DNA of 32,313 bases from Planctomycetia bacterium (lineage in GTDB: Bacteria; Planctomycetota; Planctomycetia; Planctomycetales; Planctomycetaceae). How positions within the stretch are numbered: the first letter of the stretch is position 1; each line of letters opens with the position of its first letter. The notes beneath the pieces are model-generated. The model saw only the letters and a program-made list of their open reading frames with translations. It made no database searches and had not been told where the DNA came from. The position numbers and the translations under genes are program-made. This document shows, in pieces, positions 1-6,474 of the stretch. The stretch is taken from the NCBI GenBank assembly GCA_016200145.1, contig JACQFH010000536.1, positions 1 through 32,313 of the forward strand. Reading direction: 5' to 3'.

Positions 1-467
1 CGCAGGTCTTTGCCTGTCACGGGAATGCCGTTGCCAGGCCGGCTGTCGTCGAGCTGGCCACGATACACGAGTTGCTTTTCCCGGTTGAACAGGAAGAAGT
101 CGGGCGTGCAGGCTGCCTGATACGCGCGGGCGACCGATTGCGATTCATCGTACAGGTAGGGAAACGTGTAACCGGCGTCTTTGGCCTCGATCGCCATCTT
201 CGCCGGGCTGTCGTCCGGATGCGTGCCGACGTCGTTCGAGCTGATGGCGACGATGGCGACCCCTTTGGGCTGGTAGTCTTTGCCCAGTTGGGCCAATCCT
301 GATCGAACGTGTTTCACGAACGGGCAATGGTTGCAGATGAACATCACCAGCAGTGCCGGCGCATTCTGGAAATCGGCGATCGCGACGGCCTTACCCGTCG
401 TGTCCGGAAGTGAAAAGACCGGGGCCCGCGTCCCCAGGGGCAACATTGTCGAAGGTGTCAGAGCCAT
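1..467 (-). CDS. Thioredoxin-like (AhpC/TSA, redoxin) family protein, 3' end outside window
   Basis: The minus-strand frame starts at ATG 467 and is still open at the left edge, so about 155 N-terminal residues are visible. They read as a thioredoxin-fold redoxin: a leading GTRAPVFSLPDTTGK segment, a redox motif C45-N-H-C48-P followed by FVKH, a VAIVAISSNDVGTHPDD strand and a downstream cis-Pro-type segment (CTPDFFLF). This CNHCPFVKH form is typical of a bacterial thioredoxin family protein of about 180-200 residues; the redox partner is unknown. No signal peptide is visible, so a cytoplasmic location is likely. A GGAG lies 8 bases before the ATG and supports this start. It follows coaD on the same strand after a 74-base gap. 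Family call is firm; the exact substrate is not. Confidence 0.85.
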   Translation of the reverse strand, partial: MALTPSTMLPLGTRAPVFSLPDTTGKAVAIADFQNAPALLVMFICNHCPFVKHVRSGLAQLGKDYQPKGVAIVAISSNDVGTHPDDSPAKMAIEAKDAGYTFPYLYDESQSVARAYQAACTPDFFLFNREKQLVYRGQLDDSRPGNGIPVTGKDL

Positions 468-489
468 GGTGCAGTCTCCGGCATGAACG

Positions 490-531
490 AGTCAAAAAGT
501 CGAAGGGGTCGAAGAGTCAAAGCGTCGAGGG
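490..531. repeat. Short degenerate direct repeat
   Basis: About five imperfect units of 8-9 bases built around GTCAAA or GTCGAA lie in the gap between coaD and the thioredoxin-like gene. The unit varies and no function is evident. It may be polymerase-slippage or a remnant of a dispersed intergenic repeat. Confidence 0.5.
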
Positions 532-541
532 GGCGTAAACA

Positions 542-1060
542 TCACCGTTGAAATTTGGCCCGCACGGCGGTGATGACCTCGCGCGGAACGAATGATTCCA
601 GCGGATCGTGATTGTCGTCCGTGCCGATCCCGAACATCGCCACCTGTTTGATCAGCGAGCTGGAAATATGCGAGTATTTTTCGCTCGCCATCAGGAAGAC
701 CGTTTCAATGTCCTGTGCCAGGGCCCGGTTGGCGAGCGTCATCGTGAATTCGGCCTCAATATCCGACAGTGTGCGCAGGCCGCGCAGCATGACGGCCGCC
801 TGGCGGCGGCGCAGAAAATCCACTGCCAGCCCTTCGAAGCACGCCACCTCGACGTTCGGGAACGGTTTCAGCACCCGCTGCAGCAGGTCGACCCGTTCCT
901 GAGGCGTGAACAGCGGGCGTTTTTCGGGATTGATCCCGACCCCCACCGTCAGCCGGTCGAACATCCGCGCTCCGCGCGTGATGATGTCCTGGTGCCCCAG
1001 CGATACCGGATCGAATGAGCCGGCATAGACGGCATGCCGGGGATTGAGCGAATTGGGCAT
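542..1060 (-). CDS. coaD: Phosphopantetheine adenylyltransferase
   Basis: CoaD transfers AMP from ATP to 4'-phosphopantetheine, giving dephospho-CoA, the penultimate step of coenzyme A synthesis in the cytoplasm. The 172-residue product has the nucleotidyltransferase signature GSFDPVSLGH at residues 14-23, where the GH pair corresponds to the HxGH-type ATP site. It also has RGLRTLSDIEAE at 93-104 and the ISSS motif at 132-135, which sits in the ATP-binding loop of this family. The length is slightly above the usual 160 because of short extensions at both ends. It lies 171 bases downstream of the AhpD-like gene, same strand, and may be transcribed with the gatCA block. Identification is secure. 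Confidence 0.97.
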   Translation of the reverse strand: MPNSLNPRHAVYAGSFDPVSLGHQDIITRGARMFDRLTVGVGINPEKRPLFTPQERVDLLQRVLKPFPNVEVACFEGLAVDFLRRRQAAVMLRGLRTLSDIEAEFTMTLANRALAQDIETVFLMASEKYSHISSSLIKQVAMFGIGTDDNHDPLESFVPREVITAVRAKFQR

Positions 1061-1231
1061 CGAGCAGCCTTGTCAGCGAATGAACTTCTGAAAACAATTC
1101 TCGTGCGACTCAATCGTAATCGCGACCGGGGTTCTGCGACAACTGTGCATTACGCGTTGTTTGTAGCGCTGGGAACGGGCGAGAAGAGGCAAGCCCGACG
1201 AATGTCGATCTACCAAATCCCGCGCTATCCT

Positions 1232-1852
1232 CTATCTTCCGTCCTCGCCCCTTTCCTCCCACGCCTTCTGCCCCGGCCGCGGTGGTTGCGACATCTGCTC
1301 ATAATGCGGGTCCTCCAGTCCGAAAGCGTCGGCCACCCGGTTGAAAAATGCAAACAGTGCCGCAATGTAAATCGCCTCGGCGATCTGCGGGTCGGACCAG
1401 CCGGCCTGGCGAGCTTTGTCGACGTCCTCGGCCCGGCAGCGGTACGCGTGTTCGGTGACGAGCTTCACGAGTTCGAGCAGCGCCCGCTCGGCAGCGGAAA
1501 TCGACGGATGAGTAAGCTCGGCCCGCCGAATCGCGTCGACCGATTCCTGGTTCTGTCCCTGCAACTGCAGAAACGACGCGTGCGAGCCGCGTCAATACGG
1601 GCACTGATTGAGGGCCGAAACGTACGTGGCGATCATCTCCTTGATCCGCCGCGTCAGGTGCCCCTCGGAAAAATGCAGACGGTACGAGAAACTCATGACG
1701 TCCGCCAGAAAGTCCGGGCGCTGGCTGAAGCACTTGAGAATGCCCGGAATTTCGGGCCGGCCGGGATTGTGATCGAACCATTTCCTGTACAGCTCGGCCA
1801 GTTCGCCCGACGCGTGCTGTTCGTCGATCCATCCGATGTGCGGCGCCGTCAT
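1232..1852 (-). CDS. AhpD/carboxymuconolactone decarboxylase-like protein, predicted selenoprotein (in-frame TGA at 1592-1594)
   Basis: A single frame of 207 codons runs from ATG 1852 to TAG 1232 and is broken only by one TGA at codon 87. Residues 1-86 (starting MTAPHIGWIDEQ and ending ALNQCPY) and residues 88-206 (starting RGSHASFLQLQG) are both good matches to the peroxidase-related AhpD/CMD family. The family active site is CxxC followed by a His three residues later; here it reads C84-P-Y-TGA-RGS-H91, so the TGA replaces exactly the second catalytic Cys. Selenocysteine there would give CPYU. AhpD-like proteins use this pair for thiol peroxidase or disulfide chemistry, and Sec-containing versions have been predicted before in bacteria. 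The C-terminal segment EAIYIAALFAFFNRVADAFGLED is also typical. AGGAG lies 10 bases before the chosen ATG. The gene sits between gatA (68-base gap) and coaD. Alternatives are a TGC-to-TGA error or a recent nonsense mutation. Confidence 0.85.
1550..1574 (-). promoter_or_regulatory. Candidate bacterial SECIS stem-loop after the in-frame TGA
   Basis: Counting from the U of the UGA, bases 21-45 can fold into a two-part hairpin. The lower stem is GUUU with GAAC, the upper stem is CUGC with GCAG, and the apical loop is AGUU with a G at its second position. The loop begins 25 bases after the UGA, inside the 16-37 range usual for bacterial SECIS elements, and the loop G resembles that of E. coli fdhF. 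A five-base asymmetric bulge lies on the 3' side. An alternative pairing UUCUG/CAGAA with a 12-base loop is possible. The fold was found by eye; no energy was computed. Confidence 0.55.
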
Positions 1853-1920
1853 GGTCCAGCGGCTCCTGGGCGAGGGTGAAAGAAACTTGTGACGCGTCGA
1901 AAGCCGCGCCGCCTGCAATC

Positions 1921-3390
1921 TCAACCGGGAGCGCTTGCAGGCCGGCGCCGGTGCCAGTCGGTCTCGCGCTCGAACATGCGGGCGGCTCGCAACAGTCGCT
2001 CTTCTTCGAACGGCGGCGCCAGAAGCTGAAGCCCGATCGGCAGGTTGGTCTGGCTGAATCCTGCGGGAATCGAAATGCCCGGCAGTCCGGCGAGGTTGGC
2101 GCTGATCGTATAAATATCCGAAAGGTACATCGCCAGCGGATCGTTGACGAGTTCCCCGATTTTGAAGGCAGGCGTGGGGGCTACCGGCGAGGCGATGACG
2201 TCGACTTCGCGAAAAGCCGCGTCGAAATCATTGCGGATCAGCCGCCGGACTTTGAGCGCTTTCAGGTAATAGGCATCATAGTAGCCTGCCGACAGCGCGT
2301 AAGTCCCCAGCATGATCCTGCGTTTCACCTCGGCGCCGAACCCTTCGGCACGGCTGGCGCAGTACATGTCGATCATGTTGTCGAAATGGGCGGCCCGATG
2401 GCCGTAGTGTACGCCGTCGTACCGCGCCAGGTTGCTCGACGCCTCGGACGGGGCCACGATGTAGTAAACGGCCACGGCGTATTTCGAATGCGGCAGCGAG
2501 ACCTCCTTAATCTCGGCGCCAAGCGAACGGTAGACCTCCAGGGCATTGCGGATCGCCGCTTCCACTTGCTGATCCAGCCCGCTCACGAAGTGCTCTTTGG
2601 CGATGCCGATGCGCAGACCGGTGAGCGGTTCTTCGACGGTGCGGCTGTATTCGGGAACCGCGGCCGCGACCGAAGTTGAATCGCGATGATCGTGCCCCGC
2701 GATTGTCTCCAGCAGCAGAGCCGCTCCGCCGACGTCGTTGGCGAACGGACCAATCTGATCGAGCGAGCTGGCATACGCGACGAGTCCATACCGCGAAACC
2801 CGGCCGTACGTCGGTTTCATTCCCACGACTCCGCAAAATCCGGCCGGCTGACGAATCGATCCGCCGGTATCGCTCCCCAGCGCGAGAGGCGCCATGCAGG
2901 CCGCAACGGCCGCCGCAGAACCGCCGCTCGAGCCGCCGGGCGTTCGAGTCAGGTCCCACGGGTTACTCGTCGTTTTGTAGGCCGAATTCTCGGTCGACGA
3001 ACCCATTGCGAATTCGTCCATATTGGTGCGGCCGATCAGCACGGCATCGGCCTCCCGCAGCCGCGAGATGACGTGTGCGTCATACGGAGGCACAAAGCGT
3101 TCGAGCATGCGGCTGCCACAGGTCGTTGGCTCGCCTTGAGTACAGATCACGTCTTTGATCGCCACCGGCAACCCGCCGAGCGCCCCGACGCACTGGCCCC
3201 GTCGGCGCTTCTCATCGATCGCCCTGGCCTGCTCGAGCGCTTTGTCGCGGTTGACGTGCAGGAACGCGTTCACTTTGCCATCGGCGGCGGCGATCGCCTC
3301 CAGGTAGGCCGTCGTCACATCAATGCTGGTGACGTCGCCCCGATCGAGCCGTTTGACGAGTTCGCCCGCAGTCGCCCCGAGAATTGACAT
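1921..3390 (-). CDS. gatA: Asp-tRNA(Asn)/Glu-tRNA(Gln) amidotransferase subunit A
   Basis: GatA is the amidase subunit of GatCAB. It releases ammonia from glutamine, which is used to convert mischarged Glu-tRNA(Gln) or Asp-tRNA(Asn) to the amidated form. The 489-residue product carries the amidase signature with the Ser-cisSer-Lys triad K79 (in VAIKD), S154 (in PGGSSGGS) and S178 (in [16 protein letters not shown]), the same numbering as well-studied GatA proteins. The length is normal. I chose ATG 3390 ([11 protein letters not shown]) because the alignment-like start of GatA falls here; the frame is open further upstream but that extension looks non-coding. A purine-rich AAAAGGGAA directly precedes the ATG. 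gatC lies upstream with a 204-base gap containing repeats; gatB is not in the window. Confidence 0.97.
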   Translation of the reverse strand: MSILGATAGELVKRLDRGDVTSIDVTTAYLEAIAAADGKVNAFLHVNRDKALEQARAIDEKRRRGQCVGALGGLPVAIKDVICTQGEPTTCGSRMLERFVPPYDAHVISRLREADAVLIGRTNMDEFAMGSSTENSAYKTTSNPWDLTRTPGGSSGGSAAAVAACMAPLALGSDTGGSIRQPAGFCGVVGMKPTYGRVSRYGLVAYASSLDQIGPFANDVGGAALLLETIAGHDHRDSTSVAAAVPEYSRTVEEPLTGLRIGIAKEHFVSGLDQQVEAAIRNALEVYRSLGAEIKEVSLPHSKYAVAVYYIVAPSEASSNLARYDGVHYGHRAAHFDNMIDMYCASRAEGFGAEVKRRIMLGTYALSAGYYDAYYLKALKVRRLIRNDFDAAFREVDVIASPVAPTPAFKIGELVNDPLAMYLSDIYTISANLAGLPGISIPAGFSQTNLPIGLQLLAPPFEEERLLRAARMFERETDWHRRRPASAPG

Positions 3391-3490
3391 TTCCCTTTTG
3401 ATCCTGAATTTGCTGCCAGAAGCCAGACCCGAGCCATCCACCGCGCGTATTGTGGCTGAATCGCCCCCAGATTCCAACCCTGCCCCCCGC

Positions 3491-3587
3491 TCGTAGTACC
3501 GCCTTCAGGCGGGTGTTCGTGGTACCGCCTTCAGGCGGCAGTCTGCAGAAATGCATGCGACGGAGTCCGGGTGAAACCGGTACTACA
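3491..3587. repeat. Palindromic GTAGTACCGCC-type repeat, two direct copies plus a partial inverted copy
   Basis: Two near-identical 21-base units (3492-3512 and 3518-3538) share the core TACCGCCTTCAGGCGG. Each unit contains the self-complementary core CCGCCTTCAGGCGG. The matching inverted end GGTACTAC is at 3579-3586. A related single hairpin occurs at 9131-9162. The cluster lies between gatC and gatA and could form RNA hairpins in their shared transcript. It resembles REP-type extragenic palindromes; no transposase is nearby. Confidence 0.75.
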
Positions 3588-3594
3588 AATGCGA

Positions 3595-3894
3595 TTACTC
3601 GGCGTCGAGGATCTGCGGCACGAGGAAGAACTGCCCGTCGGTCTTGGGGGCGTTCGAGAGGGCCGCTTCGCGAGGGAGCGACGGGGTCGCTTCGTCGGTG
3701 CGGAAGACGTTGCTGAGCTCGACGGCGTGAACCATCGGCTCGATTTCGTCGGTATTCACTTCGCCGAGCGAATCGACGTACGCCAGAATGCCGCCGAGCT
3801 TTGCCGTGTAGTCGCCGACTTCCGCGTCGGACAACTTGAGGCGCGCCAGTTTCGCGACCTTCAGGACATCAGCGGGCGTCAATTGAGCTGCCAT
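3595..3894 (-). CDS. gatC: Asp-tRNA(Asn)/Glu-tRNA(Gln) amidotransferase subunit C
   Basis: GatC is the small subunit that wraps around and stabilises GatA in the GatCAB amidotransferase. The 99-residue product shows the family pattern: an N-terminal helical stretch (LTPADVLKVAKLARLKLSDAE), the middle LGGILAYVDSLGEVNTDEIEPMVHAVELSNVFR and the C-terminal FFLVPQILDAE, which normally reads F-x-VP-x-v. The length is standard. It is the first gene of a gatC-gatA pair. A 204-base gap with palindromic repeats separates the two genes, which is wider than usual for this pair. Identification is secure. Confidence 0.95.
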   Translation of the reverse strand: MAAQLTPADVLKVAKLARLKLSDAEVGDYTAKLGGILAYVDSLGEVNTDEIEPMVHAVELSNVFRTDEATPSLPREAALSNAPKTDGQFFLVPQILDAE

Positions 3895-3971
3895 CGCAAT
3901 GAGCGTCGGGCGTCAGCCTGACGGCGCAATCCGGGGAATTCAAGCCGACTCGCAATGTTGCGAATCCGGGA

Positions 3972-4232
3972 CTACGGCGTCGGCAGCGTGAACGGCTTGC
4001 GGACGACCGCTTTCACGACCTTGCCGCTGCGGATGCACCGGGTACAGACGCGTCGTATGACCGACCGTTCCCCTTCCTGCACGCGAATTCGCTGCAGGTT
4101 GGGGCGAAAGGCACGGCGGGAAATCCCTGTCGTTTTCCGGCCGTTTCCGCCGAGGTATTTCGCCTTTCCGCGCTGGGCCAACTGGTTCCCGCGGACCGGC
4201 TCTTTCTGACACATATCACATTGCTGAGGCAT
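3972..4232 (-). CDS. rpmB: 50S ribosomal protein L28, cysteine-containing (zinc-ribbon) form
   Basis: L28 is a small protein of the large ribosomal subunit. The 86-residue product reads MPQQCDMCQKEP at its start and has the L28 core KTTGISRRAFRPNLQRIRV and the segment VCTRCIRSGKVVKAV near its C-terminus. Two CxxC pairs (C5/C8 and the CTRC pair) suggest a zinc-binding form; many bacterial L28 proteins lack them. The frame also opens at a GTG two codons upstream, but AAGGA at 4241-4245 is spaced 8 bases from ATG 4232 and only 2 from the GTG, so ATG 4232 is preferred. It is transcribed away from csrA and probably starts the minus-strand block. Confidence 0.95.
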   Translation of the reverse strand: MPQQCDMCQKEPVRGNQLAQRGKAKYLGGNGRKTTGISRRAFRPNLQRIRVQEGERSVIRRVCTRCIRSGKVVKAVVRKPFTLPTP

Positions 4233-4637
4233 CGCCACTTTCCTTGCACGAACTCGACTTCAGACTTTTGGGAAAGATCCAAAGTATAGCCGTTTCAGGC
4301 ATTAACGCAACGGTTGTAGGGAATTCATCGCATCCGAAGGAATTCGCGAGCAGCGATTCAAGAGCTGCAATTGCATTGTAACTTCGCGTGTCCGTCGACG
4401 AACTCCGCAGTGAGCGCGCCAAACCCCGCAGTGCGGGCGCGCCGCTCGAAAAGTCGCGACACCAACTGGTTGCGGCAATTCAAGCGACGGCGCCAGTTAT
4501 TGGCACGGCCATTGCGTGATGCCTGTTTCGAACGACGCACGCGATACCGGTCAGCGTGCCGTGCACAGGGACAAAACTACAAAACAAAACGAATGGATCC
4601 AACCAGGGACTCCATTTTCAGCAATCAGGAGGGTGCC
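4233..4637. other. Intergenic region between divergent rpmB and csrA
   Basis: About 400 bases separate two divergent genes. The left end holds a good minus-strand promoter for rpmB (see entry). The right end is the csrA leader, with several GGA triplets. The middle (about 4320-4560) has no convincing coding potential. Confidence 0.6.
4283..4310 (-). promoter_or_regulatory. Putative sigma70-type promoter of rpmB
   Basis: On the minus strand TTGCGT (4310-4305) is followed after 16 bases by TATACT (4288-4283), a near-consensus -10 box. The predicted start near 4276 gives a leader of about 44 bases to the rpmB ATG. Confidence 0.55.
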
Positions 4638-4946
4638 ATGCTGGTTCTTACAAGGAAGCGTTCGGAAATGATTCAAATCGGCGACGACGTCATCATCAAG
4701 GTCATTGAAATGAGCCCACGCTGGGTCAAGATCGGAATCGAAGCCCCTGACGATGTGCGGGTCATTCGGGCTGAGTTGTTCGGAAAGCCGGGCCCCCGGC
4801 ATCCGCTGTCGGTCTTCCTGCAACGCCGTCGCGCCGAAAAAGAGTCGGCGAAGCACGGCGATGTCTTGCCACCGCAATCCGACGAGCGTCACGCGCGACT
4901 GGATTCGGCCCCGGCCAAATCGGTGCCGCACGTGCGGCGCGGCTAG
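4638..4946 (+). CDS. csrA: Carbon storage regulator CsrA (translational regulator), with C-terminal extension
   Basis: CsrA/RsmA is a homodimeric RNA-binding protein that blocks or promotes translation by binding GGA motifs in mRNA leaders. The first 50 or so residues are the full family domain: MLVLTRKRSEMIQIGDDVII, then VKIGIEAPDDVRVIRAEL. Standard CsrA is about 60-70 residues; this one is 102, with an extra basic tail of about 40 residues (QRRRAEKESAKHGD through the terminal HVRRG) of unknown role. AGGAGGG at 4627-4633 is an almost perfect ribosome site and itself contains the GGA motif CsrA binds. Other GGA triplets lie at about 4593 and 4607, so autoregulation is plausible. A strong hairpin follows 54 bases downstream. 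Confidence 0.95.
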   Translation: MLVLTRKRSEMIQIGDDVIIKVIEMSPRWVKIGIEAPDDVRVIRAELFGKPGPRHPLSVFLQRRRAEKESAKHGDVLPPQSDERHARLDSAPAKSVPHVRRG

Positions 4947-4999
4947 CACGGTGATTCATCCCCGCCGGGCGACGTTATCACCAGATCTTTCGACACAAA

Positions 5000-5033
5000 A
5001 GTGCCCCGGCCGCTCGAATGCGGCCGGGGCACT
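5000..5033. terminator. Strong 14-bp perfect hairpin after csrA
   Basis: Arms at 5000-5013 and 5020-5033 pair perfectly (AGTGCCCCGGCCGC and its complement) around the loop TCGAAT. There is no T-run on the plus side, but the minus strand reads TTTTGTG after the hairpin. It may end csrA transcription or act as a bidirectional block. Nearly the same 13-base arms recur at 21546-21578. Confidence 0.6.
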
Positions 5034-5179
5034 GCTCGTGAAAACTGGGACACGGCTCTCCTTCGGTTCGATTGGAAAATCAGACGACCTTTTGTGTATG
5101 CTTGTGTCCGGGGAAACCGCAGCAACGACCCTCGTTCCTGCAACCCCCGCTGCATTCATCCGCGGAAGGACTGTTTCAC

Positions 5180-6265
5180 GTGCCCGAACCTGGATTGCCC
5201 CTGGCCGAATTCGATCGCGCCCCCGCCGCCCCGCCGGGACGCTGGATCGAAGGCATGTCGGCCGACAGGCCGCTGCTGGACGCGCTGGCAGTCATCTTTC
5301 GGCAGCGATTCGAAGGGGTGCTGTATTACCTGCCGCTGGCTGCCGAGCATGCCGACGATGATATCGGGCACGTTCACAAACTGCGGGTGGCGTGCCGCCG
5401 CCTGGGGGCGGTGCTCGACGTTCTGGCCGAAGGCCTGCCCGAAGCCCCGCGCCAGGCGCTTCTGAAATATGTGAATTCGATCCGCAGAAGCTGCGGCAAG
5501 GCCCGCGATCTCGACGTCCGCAGGACGCATCTCGATTCGCTGCTGCGGATGGCGTCGGTGGACGAGACCGTCGTGCTTGAGCTCGTGTGCCAGACCATCG
5601 TCCGTGCGCGCAAGAAGGTGCAGCGCAAGTTGTCGCACAAGCTCCCCAGGCTGCAGGCCGGGCTCAATCAGGCCGGTGAAGACCTGTTTGCGGCGCTGCG
5701 CACCGTACAGCGCACCGCCGGTGAAGGTTACGCGTCGTTCGGACGAACGGGACGGCGGATTCTGATGAAGGAACTGGCCGCGCTGTGGGACATCGCGTCG
5801 GGCGGATTCGAAGACGCCGCCCCGCTGCATCAATTGCGAATCGCCTGCAAGCATCTGCGCTACGCGTTCGAGGTCTTCATGCCAGTGCTCCCCGGGGAAT
5901 TTCGCGAAGACTTTTACCCGCAGCTCGAGAACATCCAGGAACTGCTGGGAGAATTCCACGACGCGGCTGAAGCCACGCTGGCTTTCCGGCGGATGAAGAA
6001 AAAATGGAAGGGCTGGCGTGGAACCCGAAAATGGGTTCGGCACGGACTGTCGGATTACCACTGGCGCGAATTGCGCTCGGGGCTGGATTCCGTATTGCTG
6101 GCGTACGCCCAGCAGTCGGACCATGCCCGCACCGAATTCCTCGATCTCTGGCCCGGATTTTCCGGGGCCTCGTTCCGCCTGCCGGTGACCGAGCTGCTGG
6201 AGGCCGACTCTGAATCATCGCCGCCTCGCACACAGGCCGAAGGCGCCGCGGAGGATCGTTCATGA
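5180..6265 (+). CDS. CHAD domain protein
   Basis: CHAD domains are all-helical modules rich in conserved His and basic residues, and several bind inorganic polyphosphate. The 361-residue product contains both halves of the tandem helical domain. The first motif is VHKLRVACRRLGAVLDVL at residues 65-82, the second LHQLRIACKHLRYAFEVF at 216-233, and LGEFHDA at 256-262 follows; His 66, 217 and 260 are the expected conserved histidines. No CYTH phosphatase domain is attached. I chose GTG 5180 because GGAAGGA at 5164-5170 is placed 9 bases before it; the frame is open further upstream without a good ribosome site. Its last codons overlap the next gene (ATGA). Role in polyphosphate binding is family knowledge, not shown here. 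Confidence 0.88.
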   Translation: MPEPGLPLAEFDRAPAAPPGRWIEGMSADRPLLDALAVIFRQRFEGVLYYLPLAAEHADDDIGHVHKLRVACRRLGAVLDVLAEGLPEAPRQALLKYVNSIRRSCGKARDLDVRRTHLDSLLRMASVDETVVLELVCQTIVRARKKVQRKLSHKLPRLQAGLNQAGEDLFAALRTVQRTAGEGYASFGRTGRRILMKELAALWDIASGGFEDAAPLHQLRIACKHLRYAFEVFMPVLPGEFREDFYPQLENIQELLGEFHDAAEATLAFRRMKKKWKGWRGTRKWVRHGLSDYHWRELRSGLDSVLLAYAQQSDHARTEFLDLWPGFSGASFRLPVTELLEADSESSPPRTQAEGAAEDRS

Positions 6266-6474
6266 GCATTTTCTGCCGCATCGACGACAAAAACGTGCCA
6301 TTGTACCGCGTGTTGTGGGTTGCCGCGACGCCGCATTTCTGCGGTGATCCCGAATGTCAGTGCGAGGGCCTGCACGAAGTTGCACTGGAAGGGGGCGAAT
6401 CGGTCTGGGCCAAGTTCGACGAACGCGAGAACCTGCTGCAGATGATCGAAGACTGGCAATCCGGAGAGGCCTAG
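6262..6474 (+). CDS. Small conserved-looking protein coupled to the CHAD gene, function unknown
   Basis: The 70-residue frame begins at ATG 6262, overlapping the CHAD stop codon by four bases (ATGA), which suggests translational coupling. The sequence is acidic and protein-like: MSIFCRIDDKNVPLYRVLWV, then HFCGDPECQCEGLHEVALEGGESVWAKFDERENLLQ as a compact Cys-containing middle. C29, C34 and C36 of the FCGDPECQC segment could bind a metal, but no known zinc motif is complete. No signal peptide or membrane segment is seen. The stop codon shares the palindrome CTAG with the stop of the convergent cyanophycinase-like gene. I do not recognise the family. Confidence 0.7.
   Translation: MSIFCRIDDKNVPLYRVLWVAATPHFCGDPECQCEGLHEVALEGGESVWAKFDERENLLQMIEDWQSGEA

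Noticed and set aside
1592-1924. Treating 1592-1924 and 1232-1564 as two separate short genes
   Set aside because: They are in the same frame, are joined without a gap except the TGA, and together make one complete AhpD-like domain with the TGA at the catalytic Cys. A second independent start at 1564 has no ribosome site and would lack the active site.
1034-2679. Long plus-strand frames opposite the AhpD-like gene and gatA
   Set aside because: They are shadow frames of GC-rich coding DNA on the other strand; gatA and the AhpD-like protein are unmistakable.
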